From Welwitschia mirabilis (Eukaryota > Gnetophyta > Gnetopsida > Welwitschiales), in the NCBI GenBank assembly GCA_051453625.1, contig JBOZIK010000001.1, forward strand, positions 150,746,354 through 150,806,710: DNA of 60,357 nt, in the 5' to 3' direction. Below the pieces are notes generated by a model. That model made no database searches and had not been told where the DNA came from. It saw only the letters and a list, made by a program, of their open reading frames with translations. How positions within the stretch are numbered: position 1 is the first letter of the stretch; the number at the start of each line of letters is the position of its first letter. The position numbers and the translations under genes are program-made. Shown piece by piece: positions 45,140 to 57,330 of this stretch.

Positions 45140-47700
45140 GTCTATTGCAAGTTAAATTGTAGCATCACAGAAAGACTTCAACCACTTATCACAAAACTTT
45201 TGAAGAGGCTGCAGAAATCTACAAAGAACCGGAAAGACAATTGAATGTAGGAGTACAAATTGACAATGTTGCAACTTTATTAATAGATATAGCTCAGAAA
45301 ATCAGCAAAAGGCACAAGCCCTCCATTTAGTAGCATTGGTTTGATAATGAATGCCAAATTGCTACACTTCCTCTAAAACATGTAGTTGAATTAGAGTACA
45401 AATAGCTCACAATAAGGAATCATAACAGGATAGAGCACTCATACACAAGCAACAAAAACGTTTCATGCCCAATCTCAAAAGAGAATCAAATTTTTTTTAG
45501 ACAATATTTCATAATAGGATGATAGCAAAAATTAGTCTTTCCTTTACAACTATAAAAAACTTTACAACTAGCTTTTTAGAAAAGAGGAACATCAAATCCC
45601 CATGGTAATCTCCCCTACCAACATGCAATTGACTTTGGAAGAAACTTGTGTAAGTACCCAAAGATATGCTTTAGGGAGATCAGAAAGTGTAGATGGCCTT
45701 TATGCAAAGCTACTGTAATGGGGAGGGGAGTCCATAGTGGCATTAATTAAGGTTAAGCTTAATGAAACCCTATAACAGGGGTCAAGTAAGAGGTAGAATA
45801 CTAATAAGGTTGTTATGCTCTCCAAGAAGGTGATGGAAGGGACTTAAATAATTATAGATTCATTGTTATTATCAACATCTTTGCTAAGTTTCTAGGTACT
45901 ATCTTAGAGAAAAGAATTATGTAGTGGGTAGAAGAAAACAAAGTCAGAGCTATGGCAAAAGAAGGCTTTTGTCAACACCATTCCATAATAGACCACTTAC
46001 TTACAGTTAGGCATTGCATGGAAACTACAAAAATATCTAATGAAAGAAATTTGTATGCTTTGTAAACTTTACAAAAGCTTATAATTCTATCAGACAATAT
46101 TCTTTCATTATAGTTGACAAATCTTAGTGCTCCTCTTGACGTAATTGTAGCTATTCAAAAATTATATATGAGGTAATCATTAAATTGAAAGAGAATACTT
46201 TAGATAATAAACTAGGCTTCATAGGACTATTTGGATCAAACGAAGATGTTCTCTCTTTGCTACTTTATTTGATATATTTATTGATGAATTAGAATGTCAA
46301 TTACAAAGAGTACCTAGCAACCACTTCTTTCAAATGAAAAACTTATTCATCAATCTTCTCTCATATGCTAATGATGAAACCATGATTTCTACATTAGAAG
46401 AAGGGCTATAATAGATGCATCAAATGTTGAGTGCTTTTTCTACATTTACTGGAATTTAGATCAATTTGAATAAAACGAAAATAATGTACTCTAACACTCA
46501 TAGAACAACATATGCCTTCAAGCGTAATGATGAAAGTATAGATATAGTATCATTTCAAAAATACATTATCCTCCTTTATTAAATAAATTACAAGTGGCAT
46601 AAATATGTTTTAAGAGATGATTGCAAGAGGAATGAAATATTTATATTTAATCTTTATATTTAGATTTAAAAAAGTATAGGAAAGTATGAATTTAGGCATG
46701 AAAAGCTAGAAAATAATTATTTCAAACTACAATTTATCTAGTACTGTTATATGCTTGTCTAGTTTGGGCATTAAGTTTTCTAGAGATTGGAAAAAAAGGA
46801 TTGAACTAGTCCAAAAATAAATTATTAGTATGTTTGAATATTTAAATTTTTATGATTAGGTGATATAAAGAATAGTACCTAATTTTACTAAAATTATACA
46901 TGTTGATTTTTGTTCCAATAACAAGATTTTATTTAAGGGGATGTCAAATTTGAAACTTTCATTAACTATGGATGTTTTAAATTTGTAACTATTATAATCA
47001 TATAAGGATTATTTAATTGTGGTTTTGGCCTCATAGTATATCAAGCAAGGCATAAAAGGCTTAAGCCCACTAATTAAATTGCTATATTTAGTGGGTACTT
47101 AAATGCTTAAATTCACTAGTTAAGCTACAACACTATAGCATGATCTTGTTAAAGACTAAAATATCCTTCTTAGTTCTATATATCATTGTGATTATCAATA
47201 ATTTCAGATTAATTATAAAACAAAAATCACTTTAAAGTATTTAGAAAGACATAAATGAAAATAAGTAATTTGATTTCATCAGTATTAGAGGATGCATTTC
47301 TATAAAGACAACCTATGAAAGAGTTGTTATTTCCATTTATTTATGGATTTAGATTAGGAAGGAAAGAACAAGATCTCATTATTTTAGAATTAAAATAGAT
47401 AGATGATTTCAAGTTCCTTCAGAAGAACTAACATGTAAACTTTGTAAACATAATATTACAAAGGATGAATATCATTTTTAAAATTCATAGAAATAAATAA
47501 CACAAGAAATAACTAGAATATCAAAGCCCATAATTTGATTGAATTAATTTAAGTTTGACTTAAATCTTTAGGTAACAATATAGATGATTCATTTTAGGAC
47601 AAATACATTCATATTTCTTTCATAAAATAGATCCTTAGATTTTATGGATGTAATAAAATGTTTTAGATTTAGTTGAAGCTTTATTAAAGCTTTTACAATA
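45140..47700 (+). mobile_element. Second LINE family, copy B
   Basis: Starts within 60 bp of the PR-1-like pseudogene. Landmarks in order: HWFDNECQIATLPLKHVVEL (45330-45400), an endonuclease-RT linker; NNYRFIVIINIFAKFLGTIL (45850-45910) and AKEGFCQHHSIIDHLLTVRH (45953-46013), the RT palm entry; a decayed CSLC..LFDIFIDELEC phrase (46250-46300); LLSYANDETMIS (46350-46390), equivalent to YADD; INLNKTKIMYSN (46455-46495); and the C-terminal block shared with copy A (47440-47660). Stops and shifts are frequent. The 3' end is approximate. Confidence 0.72.
47020..47080 (-). mobile_element. SINE-like repeat, copy 3 (inverted)
   Basis: GGCCTCATAGTATATCAAGCAAGGC is the reverse complement of the module in copies 1 and 2 (GCCTTGG..TACCATGAGG type). 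It is within or beside LINE copy B. The preceding GTCAAATTTGAAACTTTCATTAACTATGG also recurs near 48090. Confidence 0.35.
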
Positions 47701-48080
47701 TTTTATGTACAACTTTCATAATGATTTTTTGTTTAAGAACTATTGTAAGTTCTTCATGACTTAAACTTTAATAATGAATATTTATTATGTAAAATAGGAG
47801 TTTTGATTCTAATCTATATTTTCTTTTTATGAATTACTTTTGATTATCATTTTTATTTTGGATATATTAATAGATCCATCAAATTTTCACTTAGTCTTAA
47901 ATATCTAATTGCTTTTCAATCCTTATCTACTATGTTTAAGCTATTTAGTGTATTTCATGCATATACATCAAGTTCATTTTCCAACTTCATATTTATGCCA
48001 TTTTTCTAGTTTGCATTTTATAGATCTTTCACATCAGTAAATTCATATGTATCAAATGCATTTATTTTATGATTAAGTAA
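47701..48080. other. Unassigned AT-rich interval
   Basis: No gene or repeat identified between LINE copy B and the next SINE-like repeat. Confidence 0.5.
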
Positions 48081-48084
48081 ATGG

Positions 48085-48225
48085 GAATGTCAAAATCTAA
48101 GCTTTTAGTAACTATGTCTCTACCTAAAAGCATAGTCATCACATCTTTCCCAATGAATGCATCCACACCCTCATAGTATATGAAGTAAGGAATTCAAAGA
48201 TTAAAATCTAGAACCTTCTAAATTG
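48085..48225 (-). mobile_element. SINE-like repeat, copy 4 (inverted)
   Basis: GGGAATGTCAAAATCTAAGC..TTAGTAACTATG followed by CCCTCATAGTATATGAAGTAAGG parallels 46935-47060. The second part is the inverted module of the copies at 43335 and 44150. Confidence 0.35.
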
Positions 48226-48363
48226 AGGATAAATATTTCCTTAATTAACTACTGCCATAGTAATATAGCTAAATAATAACATTTTGTAAGATAGTTTTAT
48301 GTCTTAATAATATATTTGTTAATTGACTTATACTTTTTTTTTAGTTTTTTTAAGACCATAATT

Positions 48364-48368
48364 AAGTG
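48364..48368. repeat. Likely target-site duplication AAGTG
   Basis: Abuts the 5' LTR start at 48369 and matches AAGTT at 54996-55000 in four of five bases. Confidence 0.6.
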
Positions 48369-48875
48369 TGTCACAATCCCTTTTTAATATCAAGAAATGT
48401 TATCTAGTTTTTACATTTTGTTAAGTATAGTTATTACAATTTTATTAAAAAGATATAACTGACCATTCAAGGGGTATGACCCTTGTAGTACTAATCATAT
48501 CCAAAAATGAATATCCAGGACTCTTATGAAATAATGTAATAACCTTTTACCATCATTAAAATAAGGACAATAAAAGAGTAAAAGATAAGAATAGGAATTA
48601 CATAGTTGTATGAAGTCCTTGACAAGCTAGCCTAATTCCCTATTGGTCATATAGACTAGACCTTGAAGGTAGTATGACTTGACTAGTCCACTGTAATAAA
48701 CCGTTGTGTTAAGCATGGAAATGTATTATTTAAATAATGATCAATAAAGTATGAATATTTTAAACCTAAGTATTTTTTCCCCCTTTTAGAATCCCATTTC
48801 ATGATTACAAGTTCTATGTTAAAGATTATGGCATTTATTAATAAAAATCTGCTTAAATGTATTTGGACCATCACA
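48369..48875 (+). repeat. 5' LTR (507 bp)
   Basis: Starts TGTCACAATCCC and ends GGACCATCACA. It aligns with 54108 onward through shared blocks such as ATGACCATTCAAGG/ATGATCATTCAAGG, TAGACTAGACCTT and TTCTATGTTAAAGATT. Confidence 0.8.
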
Positions 48876-48877
48876 AT

Positions 48878-48889
48878 TGGTATTAAAGC
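48878..48889 (+). other. Primer-binding site (decayed initiator Met tRNA type)
   Basis: TGGTATTAAAGC, two bases after the LTR end, differs from the canonical TGGTATCAGAGC by C-to-T and G-to-A changes. Confidence 0.75.
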
Positions 48890-51700
48890 AAGAGAATCTA
48901 TAAAAGTACATGCATTTTTTCAAAATAAAAATAACGCTTTATTAAATAAATAAGAAAAGATAGTAAATATTAATAACAAAATCAATACAAAGTGATAAAG
49001 AATCCCATAGAATGTAAGAAGAAGGACATTGACAATGAAGTTTACTCCAAATTAAGATCATTCCTGTCCTTAGCTACATTGGAGCATGAACCTCTAGGTG
49101 AAGGATCAAGACTATTGGGGAGTATATCACCTTCAACATCATCTAGAAGAAGATAGTATAAGGTAATTAATTTACTATAATAATGGTTAAGAAAGCTAAT
49201 GATATACTTTAAAGGATTCTCAAGATGCTTCTTAGAAACCTTACAATAATGATAAAGTACACATAGATCTTCACTCATCACAATAAGCTTTTATAATGAA
49301 CGATTTAGTACCTACTATAAATGAGCTATATGGATATCCTTTTAAGCAAAACTATCTAAAGTAGCTTTAGTTTATACTTGTTTATCATGAAAGGATTGAT
49401 TTTCAAGGTAAAGTGAATTAAACTTATCCTATGGAAAAGTGAATTAAACTTATCCTATGAAGAACCATGAAGCATTAAGAAAATAGCTAAAACCCTATTG
49501 ATATGAGTTACAAATCATTGCAAGGGAAATAAAGATAACAAATCAACTTCAACATGTGGAGATAAACTTTGAAAGCATTATGATAATACATCTTATAATG
49601 GATCATGCAATGAATCATCTCAAGTTCATTAGCTATGAGCTCAACATTTTTGCAAATAGGATTCTAGGAACCATTCATAGGGTAATAAAAAAAATATTCC
49701 TAACATAGCTAATTAAAAATCCTCCTCAAAATTGTAACCTTGTTAATATAAAAGATGAAAGAATCCTCTTGATGGGATTACTTGTTGGCTTTCTTTACAA
49801 TTAAATCATCTAATTGTATAACTTAATTAATCCTCATAAGTAGGAATTAGATTTTTGGCAATAATCCAAAAACTATTATGGGAAGAGTCATATTAAATCA
49901 AAAGTAAATAATGAGGTAATGCCATCAATGATATAGAAGGATATGGGGTATCAAATAATATGGAGGATCAAAATCCTATTAGCATGATAAATGTGCTTCA
50001 AATAAAGGATGGGATAGTGAACAAGCCACAACCTACAAAAAGGAGTTAACATCGATTACCACATCAAGATGGTACTCTATGAATTCAAACAAAATTATAA
50101 TTTATAATATAGCTAAGAAAGATAAGCCATTAGGATTGCTTACTTTAGCTTTTAAAGAAATACTATTATATGCATCCATACTAAGCTTGTATTTCTCTTG
50201 AGTGAAAGTAATAGAAGTAAGCTTAGGATAATTTTGTAATATGAATAAATGTTATCCATTTTGCAAATCACACAACCATAAAATAAGAAAGGGTTATAAC
50301 AAAAAATACTAATTCATTCATAATCTGATGATTACTCTTGTGAATAATCAAAGAGAAACTTTCCTTCATCTCATCATTATCATCATCTATTTGAACTAAA
50401 ATGTGAGGAGAAATTTGTAAAGAAATATGATTTCCTTTCCTTTGCAAGCTAGAAGTTCTAGACGAAGAATCCTCTTAATAATTCATCTACAATAATGAAA
50501 TAGATTAAGAACTATTGTTAAACTTGAAAGATATGAAAATATAAAAGATAAATAGGTATCTTATTAGAACAAACTACACTTATGGAAGAATATGCAAGAT
50601 CTCTGTTATTATTAGAGATATAGGTGGTATCATGGGAACTAATTCTTAGAAGAAAAGATAAATACATGACAATCTAGGATGGAAGGACAATTTATCTGAT
50701 GCTTACAAAAGTTTCTTTTCCATAAAAAGAAAAGGATAATGAAAGAAGAACATCCTTACAAGTTAAGAATCCATAATCTAAAATTTTATCCCTAGTTAGT
50801 TGTAAAATAACTTCACAATAAATACTATGAATCTAATCAAATAAGAATTCTCTATCTTAGAGGTTGGAAAGAAAGAGGATGGAAAAATCCCTAATAAGAA
50901 ATTAAAATCCCTAAAGTTGCATAATAAGAAGCTAAGATGATCTTTATAAGTCTATCATTACATCCTTGGTAATAGAATATTTTGTTTACAAAGTTAAATA
51001 AGATCATCTTAAAGAAATCTAAGGTCTATAACTTGTAACTAGAGAACTACAAATATTTAAGAATTACATTTAATAAATCAAAGATATCCCTAAGGATTTT
51101 AGGGGTTATATGCACAAAACTAAGCTGGGATGATGAAAGATATGAGTCTCATAGTTACAAGGTGTATAAATTGAATCTAAAATCATATAAATATTTGGAA
51201 GACAAAAGTGAGAGAAAATAAGACCAGAAATATTAAAACTTAGAATATAATCAATCTCAGATTAAGTCAATAAATCTCAATCCTCTTCATACAAGAATAG
51301 AAGATTGATTAAAAAAGATCTTTGAAAGACATATCTTATAATGATATGAAAATCTTTCGGAGACATACCTTATAATGAGATGAAAAGATCTTGAAAGGTG
51401 AGGTTGATTAAGAAAGAAATCAAGCAAAGTACTATAAAAAGCAAAAAAAGGGGAAAAAAAAGGCAAGAAAAATAAAAGTAAAACTATTGAAACAAGAAAT
51501 AATAACTAGAATAAAAAATGAAGAAAATAAAATAAAATGAAAAGGAATATAGAAGAACAATTACCTCTAAGAAAAGCTAAAAAAAGTAAATTAAGATGGA
51601 CTTCTCTAGCTTTACTTGTAAGACAAATATGGAATCTTAAGTACTAGTTGATAAGACATTAATGCATCAATAACGTAACAATGAAGTAATGTGGACATGA
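48890..51700. other. Retrotransposon interior, coding content unclear
   Basis: AT-rich, with a minus-strand frame at 49042-49281 (LYYLLLDDVEGDILPNSLDP) that is the best protein-like stretch but is not recognised. Around 49417-49460 a 24 bp unit (AAGTGAATTAAACTTATCC) is duplicated in tandem. Confidence 0.5.
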
Positions 51701-51739
51701 CATTAGCATGGTATTGACAAGTTATGATGTGATTAAAAT

Positions 51740-53165
51740 GAAGTCCATAAACTAAATAAACCAATTCATAACATAAGGGGACACTACTATTATGAGTAAG
51801 TAGATTAAATTAATCATCAGAGATCACAAGGCTAATATCATTAGCCTAGGAGCTAAGTAAGTTTCTAACATAAGGAAGAATCATTATTCTTCCTAGGTAG
51901 TTCGAATACGCCATCAACCTAAGGAGGCAATACTATTTTAACTAGATAGCCCAAAGCAACTATCAAGATTCAGAAAACTGACATCATCATATTATGAGCT
52001 AAGTTAGTTAGGTTTTAACATAAGAAAACATAAGTATTATGATTAAGTAGTACAAATGGGACATCAAGATTCATAGAGCTAATATCATTAGTCCACAAAC
52101 CAAATGTACTAGTTTTCAACATAACAGAATACTACTATTTTAACTAGATAATACAAAGGAATCATCAGAATCCACAAATCTAATATTATTACTTTAGAAT
52201 CTAAGTAAGTTAGTTTTCAATAATAGGGGCATTACTATTCTAACAATCACTTCAACTAGGCTCTTAAAATGCACAGAGCTAATATCATTAGCTCATGGAT
52301 CAATTGAGATAGCTTCTAACATAAGGAGGTGCCATTGTTTGAACTAGGAAATCTAAATAAACCATTGAAATTCACATATCTAACATCATTAGTTAATAAA
52401 TAAAATAAGTTAGTTTTTAACATAATGGATGTTACTATTCTTAGTACAAAACCTAAATGAATCATTAAAATCCATAGAGCTAATGTCATAATTTCAGAAA
52501 CAAAATAAACCAATTTTCAACATGAGGAAGTATTATTTGTTCTAAGTAGGTAGGCCAAAATAATAATAAAGATCCATGATATAGATATCATTGACCGAAG
52601 AACTAAACTAAGATTTGGTGCTTATAAGGAAACACTACTATTCTAATCAAGCATGCTAGAGTAACAATGGACATTTATGATATAGCCGTCATTATCCTTG
52701 AAATAAAATAAATCAATCTCTAACATAAGGAGATGCCACTATTATGAGTATATCAAATTGATAATAAAGATTAATTATGTAGAATCCTTACCTAATGGAT
52801 TAGAAGAAGCTATCATCCTCATAAGAGAGGTGTCATTGTTCTAATTAGATAACCTAAATAGGCTGTTAATATCTATAAAGCTAACATAATTAGTCCATGA
52901 ATCATATGGGTTAGTTTCCAACATAAAATATGCTATTATTCTAACTAGATAGTCTAAATGGGCCATTAGAATCCATAGAGCTAACATCATTAGTTCATAT
53001 ACCAAATGAACTAGTTTTCAATAAAAGGGAGTATCACTATTTTAACTAGGTAATCCCATTGAGCTATTAGAGTTTACCAAGATAATATCATTAGTCCATA
53101 GATGAAGTGAAATAAATTGACATCACTATTTTAGTCTCGTCATCTAAACTAGTAACATCATCAAC
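51740..53165 (+). repeat. Tandem array of ~100 bp units (about 13-14 copies)
   Basis: A unit with the phrases ACTATTCTAACTAGATAG, CCATAGAGCTAATATCATTAG and TAGTTTTCAACATAAGG returns at about 100 bp steps (for example near 52025, 52126, 52229, 52325, 52428, 52527, 52730, 52830, 52928 and 53028). Units have diverged by substitutions and small indels. The array is inside the LTR retrotransposon interior, before its gag-like remnant. Confidence 0.88.
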
Positions 53166-53389
53166 CTAAGACCATAATAGGACTTATAAAAGGAAATCAA
53201 GATAAGTGAATAAGTATTTGTTTAAAGCGAATTTTCTTTTTTAGTAACTAGATGATTAGATAAATAATTCTAAAGGTGATTATTACTTAATTATAATAAT
53301 GATAGTTATATTACTATAACTTCTAAAATTGACAAATCAATAAAATTTCAAGTTATAAAAAGTCAAGGAATAGGTGGAGAAATTGTGGA

Positions 53390-53660
53390 ATGGACCCTTA
53401 ATAATGCATACATTAATGAGGTATAGATGATCATGAGAATACTCATATCACTTCTTTGGAATAATAAATCAATGAGTTTTACATCCTATATAAAGATAAT
53501 CATGCTAATTTAAAACTCATGTCTAAAGAAGCAAATGATAAATTAGACTCCATTTCATAGGTTCTAGAGGGTAACCATGGAAACAACCCATCTAAGAACT
53601 ACAATCATATGTCAAACTCTTCTTCTAGGATTAAAATGTAAAAATATGGTAAATGATTGA
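53390..53660 (+). pseudogene. Gag-like remnant
   Basis: The plus strand reads WTLNNAYINEVIDDHENTHI, then DNHANLKLMSKEANDKLDSI and NNPSKNYNHMSNSSSRI with stops between. The asparagine- and helix-rich character suggests an old gag-type coding region, but no domain is certain. Confidence 0.35.
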
Positions 53661-54107
53661 TGAATTACATTATAAACTTGCTCTCTCTATCAAGTGGTCT
53701 CATGTGCATTCCATCTTCATGTTATTCATTTCAAACCATACTGTTTAGGAAAGTTTAGTAACTATATACCTGATTGGAAGATACCATAATAAGATTTGAT
53801 CTTAATTTACTATTAAATTAGTTTGAGTTAAAGACAAAAAATAAAAATAAAAATAAAAGGTAAAATCATTAAGGAAGTATTAATCCAGTGGATCTTATTG
53901 TGAATAATGTATTTGGGAAAATGAACAATTTGTATAATAAATGTATCTAGAAATATTTATTAATGAGGATGAATCTTAACATATTTTAAATATTATAGTG
54001 GAGTAAAATGAGGATGAAGAATATAATAAAGAATGAGTAGATGAACAAGAAAACTCCCTTAAGGCACAAGTCATTAAGGATGAACATCAATGTTAACATG
54101 GGACATC

Positions 54108-54995
54108 TATCATGATTTATTTTTGTTGTTAAGGAAATGCTATTTATTTTTTACATTTTATTAATTATAGTTATTATGTTTTATTAAAAATATATAAATG
54201 ATCATTCAAGGAATATGGCCCTTGAAAAAATAATTGTATTCACTAATGGAGAGCCATGACTCTTGTGAAATGATATGATGCATGAACATTACACAAGTGT
54301 ACTAAATCCTTGATAAGCTAGATTGATTCCCTAATAGTCCCATAGACTAGACCTTAAAGGCAATATGACTTAGCTAATTCACTATACAAAATCCTTATGT
54401 TAAGCATGAGAAAATTTAAGGTGTTATTTAAATAATGATCAATATATCAAGAATAATTAAAACTTGAATACTATATTAAAAAAAATTTCTTTTGGAATCC
54501 CACTTTATAGTTATGAGTTCTATGTTAAAGATTCTAATCTTTAATAAGAAAGATATACTTAAATGGATTTGGATCNNNNNNNNNNNNNNNNNNNNNNNNN
54601 NNNNNNNNNNNNNNNNNNNNNNNNNNNNNNNNNNNNNNNNNNNNNNNNNNNNNNNNNNNNNNNNNNNNNNNNNNNNNNNNNNNNNNNNNNNNNNNNNNNN
54701 NNNNNNNNNNNNNNNNNNNNNNNNNNNNNNNNNNNNNNNNNNNNNNNNNNNNNNNNNNNNNNNNNNNNNNNNNNNNNNNNNNNNNNNNNNNNNNNNNNNN
54801 NNNNNNNNNNNNNNNNNNNNNNNNNNNNNNNNNNNNNNNNNNNNNNNNNNNNNNNNNNNNNNNNNNNNNNNNNNNNNNNNNNNNNNNNNNNNNNNNNNNN
54901 NNNNNNNNNNNNNNNNNNNNNNNNNNNNNNNNNNNNNNNNNNNNNNNNNNNNNNNNNNNNNNNNNGATATACTTAAATGGATTTGGATCATCATA
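54108..54995 (+). repeat. 3' LTR (interrupted by a gap)
   Basis: Starts TATCATGATTTATTTTTG, a decayed form of the 5' LTR start, and ends GGATCATCATA at 54995. The 390-N gap lies near its end and is flanked by the same 24 bases. Without the gap and one repeat, the LTR would be about 475 bp, close to the 507 bp of the 5' LTR. Confidence 0.75.
54576..54965. other. Assembly gap (390 N), probably false
   Basis: GATATACTTAAATGGATTTG..C (24 bases) occurs both just before (54552-54575) and just after (54966-54989) the N run. Comparison with the 5' LTR shows no extra sequence between these points. Confidence 0.95.
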
Positions 54996-55000
54996 AAGTT
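54996..55000. repeat. Likely target-site duplication AAGTT
   Basis: Partner of AAGTG at 48364-48368, four of five bases identical. Confidence 0.6.
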
Positions 55001-55019
55001 CTTTTTGATTTTTTTTTGG

Positions 55020-55450
55020 AAATACGTCTTTAAGTTAAAGACATTTATCATGAAAACATCTTGAAAGAAAATGCCTTTCTATGTCAAGCAACTTTGAAGG
55101 TTAAGTATGATTTATTTAATTGTTCGAAATAAACATCTTTGGATGTGTAGACATATTTATAGTATATAGATAATTCATAAAGTTTATTATTAGAAGATAT
55201 CTTTGGCTAAGATATATGTCTACTTTCATTGGTTTAGATAATTTTTATTTAATAGACATCTTTTAAGAACTATAACTAAAATAAGACAAGCAAAAAAGAT
55301 AAGGCTTTTAACCCTTTTTATTAAAGAAAAAGGCATAATCTATCATTTTGAAACATATACTTAGTAGGTATCCCTCTTAGAATTCTTTTTCAACCTAATT
55401 TTTATTAATTATTTTAGCATAGACATCTTGGTTTTAGAAGAAGTGTTTAT
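55020..55450. repeat. Cluster of AGACATCTTT-type short motifs
   Basis: ACATCTTTGG, GATATCTTTGGC, TAGACATCTTTTAAG and AGACATCTTGG recur within about 400 bp. The same motif, mainly in the complementary form AAAGATGTCTA, clusters at 58380-58800. This looks like subterminal repeat clusters of a transposon in inverted orientation. Confidence 0.5.
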
Positions 55451-56320
55451 ACCTAGCATGATAGATGCTCTTTTCTTTGATAGGTGCTCTTTTTCACTAA
55501 ATATTTCATACTTGTTTATTACTAGTTTAATTATTTTCATTTTTTTTAACATGGTAAGAAGAAATATCTCTTGTATCTTAAAGAAAAAAAACATGTAATA
55601 GAAACTCACAAACCATAGTGTAACCTTAGTTTTATCACATGTCAACTATAAAATGTTTTAAAACTTAGATGAAAAAAATTTAGTATTATAGAATGAACAT
55701 TTGATTTGAAAAGAAAAGAAAAGATCAACTTTTTACTTATTTATCATGTCTTAGTTGGGACATGATAATCTAATTATAGTAGGGAATTACAAATCTCATA
55801 GTTAGGAAATCATATGCTCATATTCATAAGATAGGTAATAGCACTACAATTTTTTAAACTCAAGTATGAGGTACCTTGCTATTTCTTTAACCTATTTTTA
55901 TAAATTCCATGCTTGGTATAAATGATTCAGAGATTGCACAATTATATGAATATTTATTTAAAGATATTTTCACGCTCTATTATCTTCACATTTCATAACA
56001 TTCATTGCATAATGTGCTATTTGGTCATTTAAGGATGAATTTTTATGAGAATGTAAAATGTAAAGATATGATGCTAGATGATTATATTTTGAGTCTATAT
56101 ACCTTCTATAACATACTTATTTAGTGAGATAGCTACAACTACTATAATCCAATGTAGACTTATGTGGTTTATTACCTTTTCATAGGGATGAAGATTGATC
56201 TTGTCCTTCTTTTATGTATGGATATCATTACTCTTTTTTGTAAGAGATAAACCTTACTTTACCCTTGCTTGATTAGCTTAATTATTAGTAATGATAACAA
56301 CTCAATGATAATGGTTTAAC
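55451..56320. other. Unassigned AT-rich interval
   Basis: No gene recognised on either strand. The minus-strand frame at 55409-55645 has no family likeness. Confidence 0.5.
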
Positions 56321-56324
56321 TTCA

Positions 56325-56450
56325 ATTATCCTAAAAATCCACTTTTAGAGTTTAGTAATAAATGATGAGCAACAGTATTAGTACGTGAAGGTATAAGCAG
56401 AGAAATTCTAAAGTATAGTTTCAATTCTCTTACTCTATAGCTCATCATAG
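56325..56450 (+). repeat. Inverted repeat, left arm (~120 bp)
   Basis: CCTAAAAATCCACTTTTAGAGTTTAGT and the following ~95 bp match the reverse complement of 60125-60240 with moderate divergence (TTTAGTAxT, GGTAxAxATATAA and CTCTATAG blocks). Confidence 0.7.
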
Positions 56451-56748
56451 TTCATCATTAATAAATAAAGTTATTAATAATATTGATAATATAGTAGATA
56501 AGATTAGATGTAATTTGTTAACATTAAAGAAGCACCATTCCTCAACTAATAAAGGAGAGGCTTCTAAAAGTGGTTGAGAATCAATGGGATCTTTCACTTG
56601 ATCTAATTCTAAAGAGGAATTAGAGGCAAAGGCATATCTACAACCGCGTCATACAAGATATAACTTAGCCTATATAGTAGATTCTAATTCATCAAAGTCC
56701 ATAATAAAGAGGTCCAAATAAAAGACGGGGGTGTGGGTTGGGTGTGGT

Positions 56749-56777
56749 GGGGGGGGGGGGGGGGGGGGGGGGGGGGG
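56749..56777 (+). repeat. Homopolymer of 29 G next to a gap
   Basis: An uninterrupted G run preceded by a GT/GGGT-rich stretch (from about 56725) ends exactly at the N run. It could be a real G-rich tract where assembly failed or an artefact of low-signal base calling. Confidence 0.95.
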
Positions 56778-57330
56778 NNNNNNNNNNNNNNNNNNNNNNN
56801 NNNNNNNNNNNNNNNNNNNNNNNNNNNNNNNNNNNNNNNNNNNNNNNNNNNNNNNNNNNNNNNNNNNNNNNNNNNNNNNNNNNNNNNNNNNNNNNNNNNN
56901 NNNNNNNNNNNNNNNNNNNNNNNNNNNNNNNNNNNNNNNNNNNNNNNNNNNNNNNNNNNNNNNNNNNNNNNNNNNNNNNNNNNNNNNNNNNNNNNNNNNN
57001 NNNNNNNNNNNNNNNNNNNNNNNNNNNNNNNNNNNNNNNNNNNNNNNNNNNNNNNNNNNNNNNNNNNNNNNNNNNNNNNNNNNNNNNNNNNNNNNNNNNN
57101 NNNNNNNNNNNNNNNNNNNNNNNNNNNNNNNNNNNNNNNNNNNNNNNNNNNNNNNNNNNNNNNNNNNNNNNNNNNNNNNNNNNNNNNNNNNNNNNNNNNN
57201 NNNNNNNNNNNNNNNNNNNNNNNNNNNNNNNNNNNNNNNNNNNNNNNNNNNNNNNNNNNNNNNNNNNNNNNNNNNNNNNNNNNNNNNNNNNNNNNNNNNN
57301 NNNNNNNNNNNNNNNNNNNNNNNNNNNNNN
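56778..57330. other. Assembly gap (553 N)
   Basis: Non-round N run, so an estimated size, starting directly after the poly-G tract. Confidence 0.99.

Larger units (their letters stand above)
48369..54995 (+). mobile_element. LTR retrotransposon with internal satellite array, gag-like remnant only
   Basis: It has two ~0.5 kb LTRs (48369-48875 and 54108-54995, the second interrupted by N), a primer-binding site one substituted step from TGGTATCAGAGC (48878-48889), and near-matching 5 bp duplications. The ~5.2 kb interior contains a ~100 bp tandem repeat array (51740-53165) and a decayed gag-like stretch (53390-53650), but I find no protease, RT or integrase. It is non-autonomous or heavily decayed. 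Confidence 0.8.

Noticed and set aside
51740-53165. Regular ~100 bp repeats considered as a CRISPR array
   Set aside because: Whole units repeat without distinct conserved repeat and unique spacer parts, in a eukaryotic retrotransposon. It is a satellite-type array.
54476-55064. Opposing ~190-codon frames
   Set aside because: Most of the length is the 390-N gap. The rest is LTR sequence.
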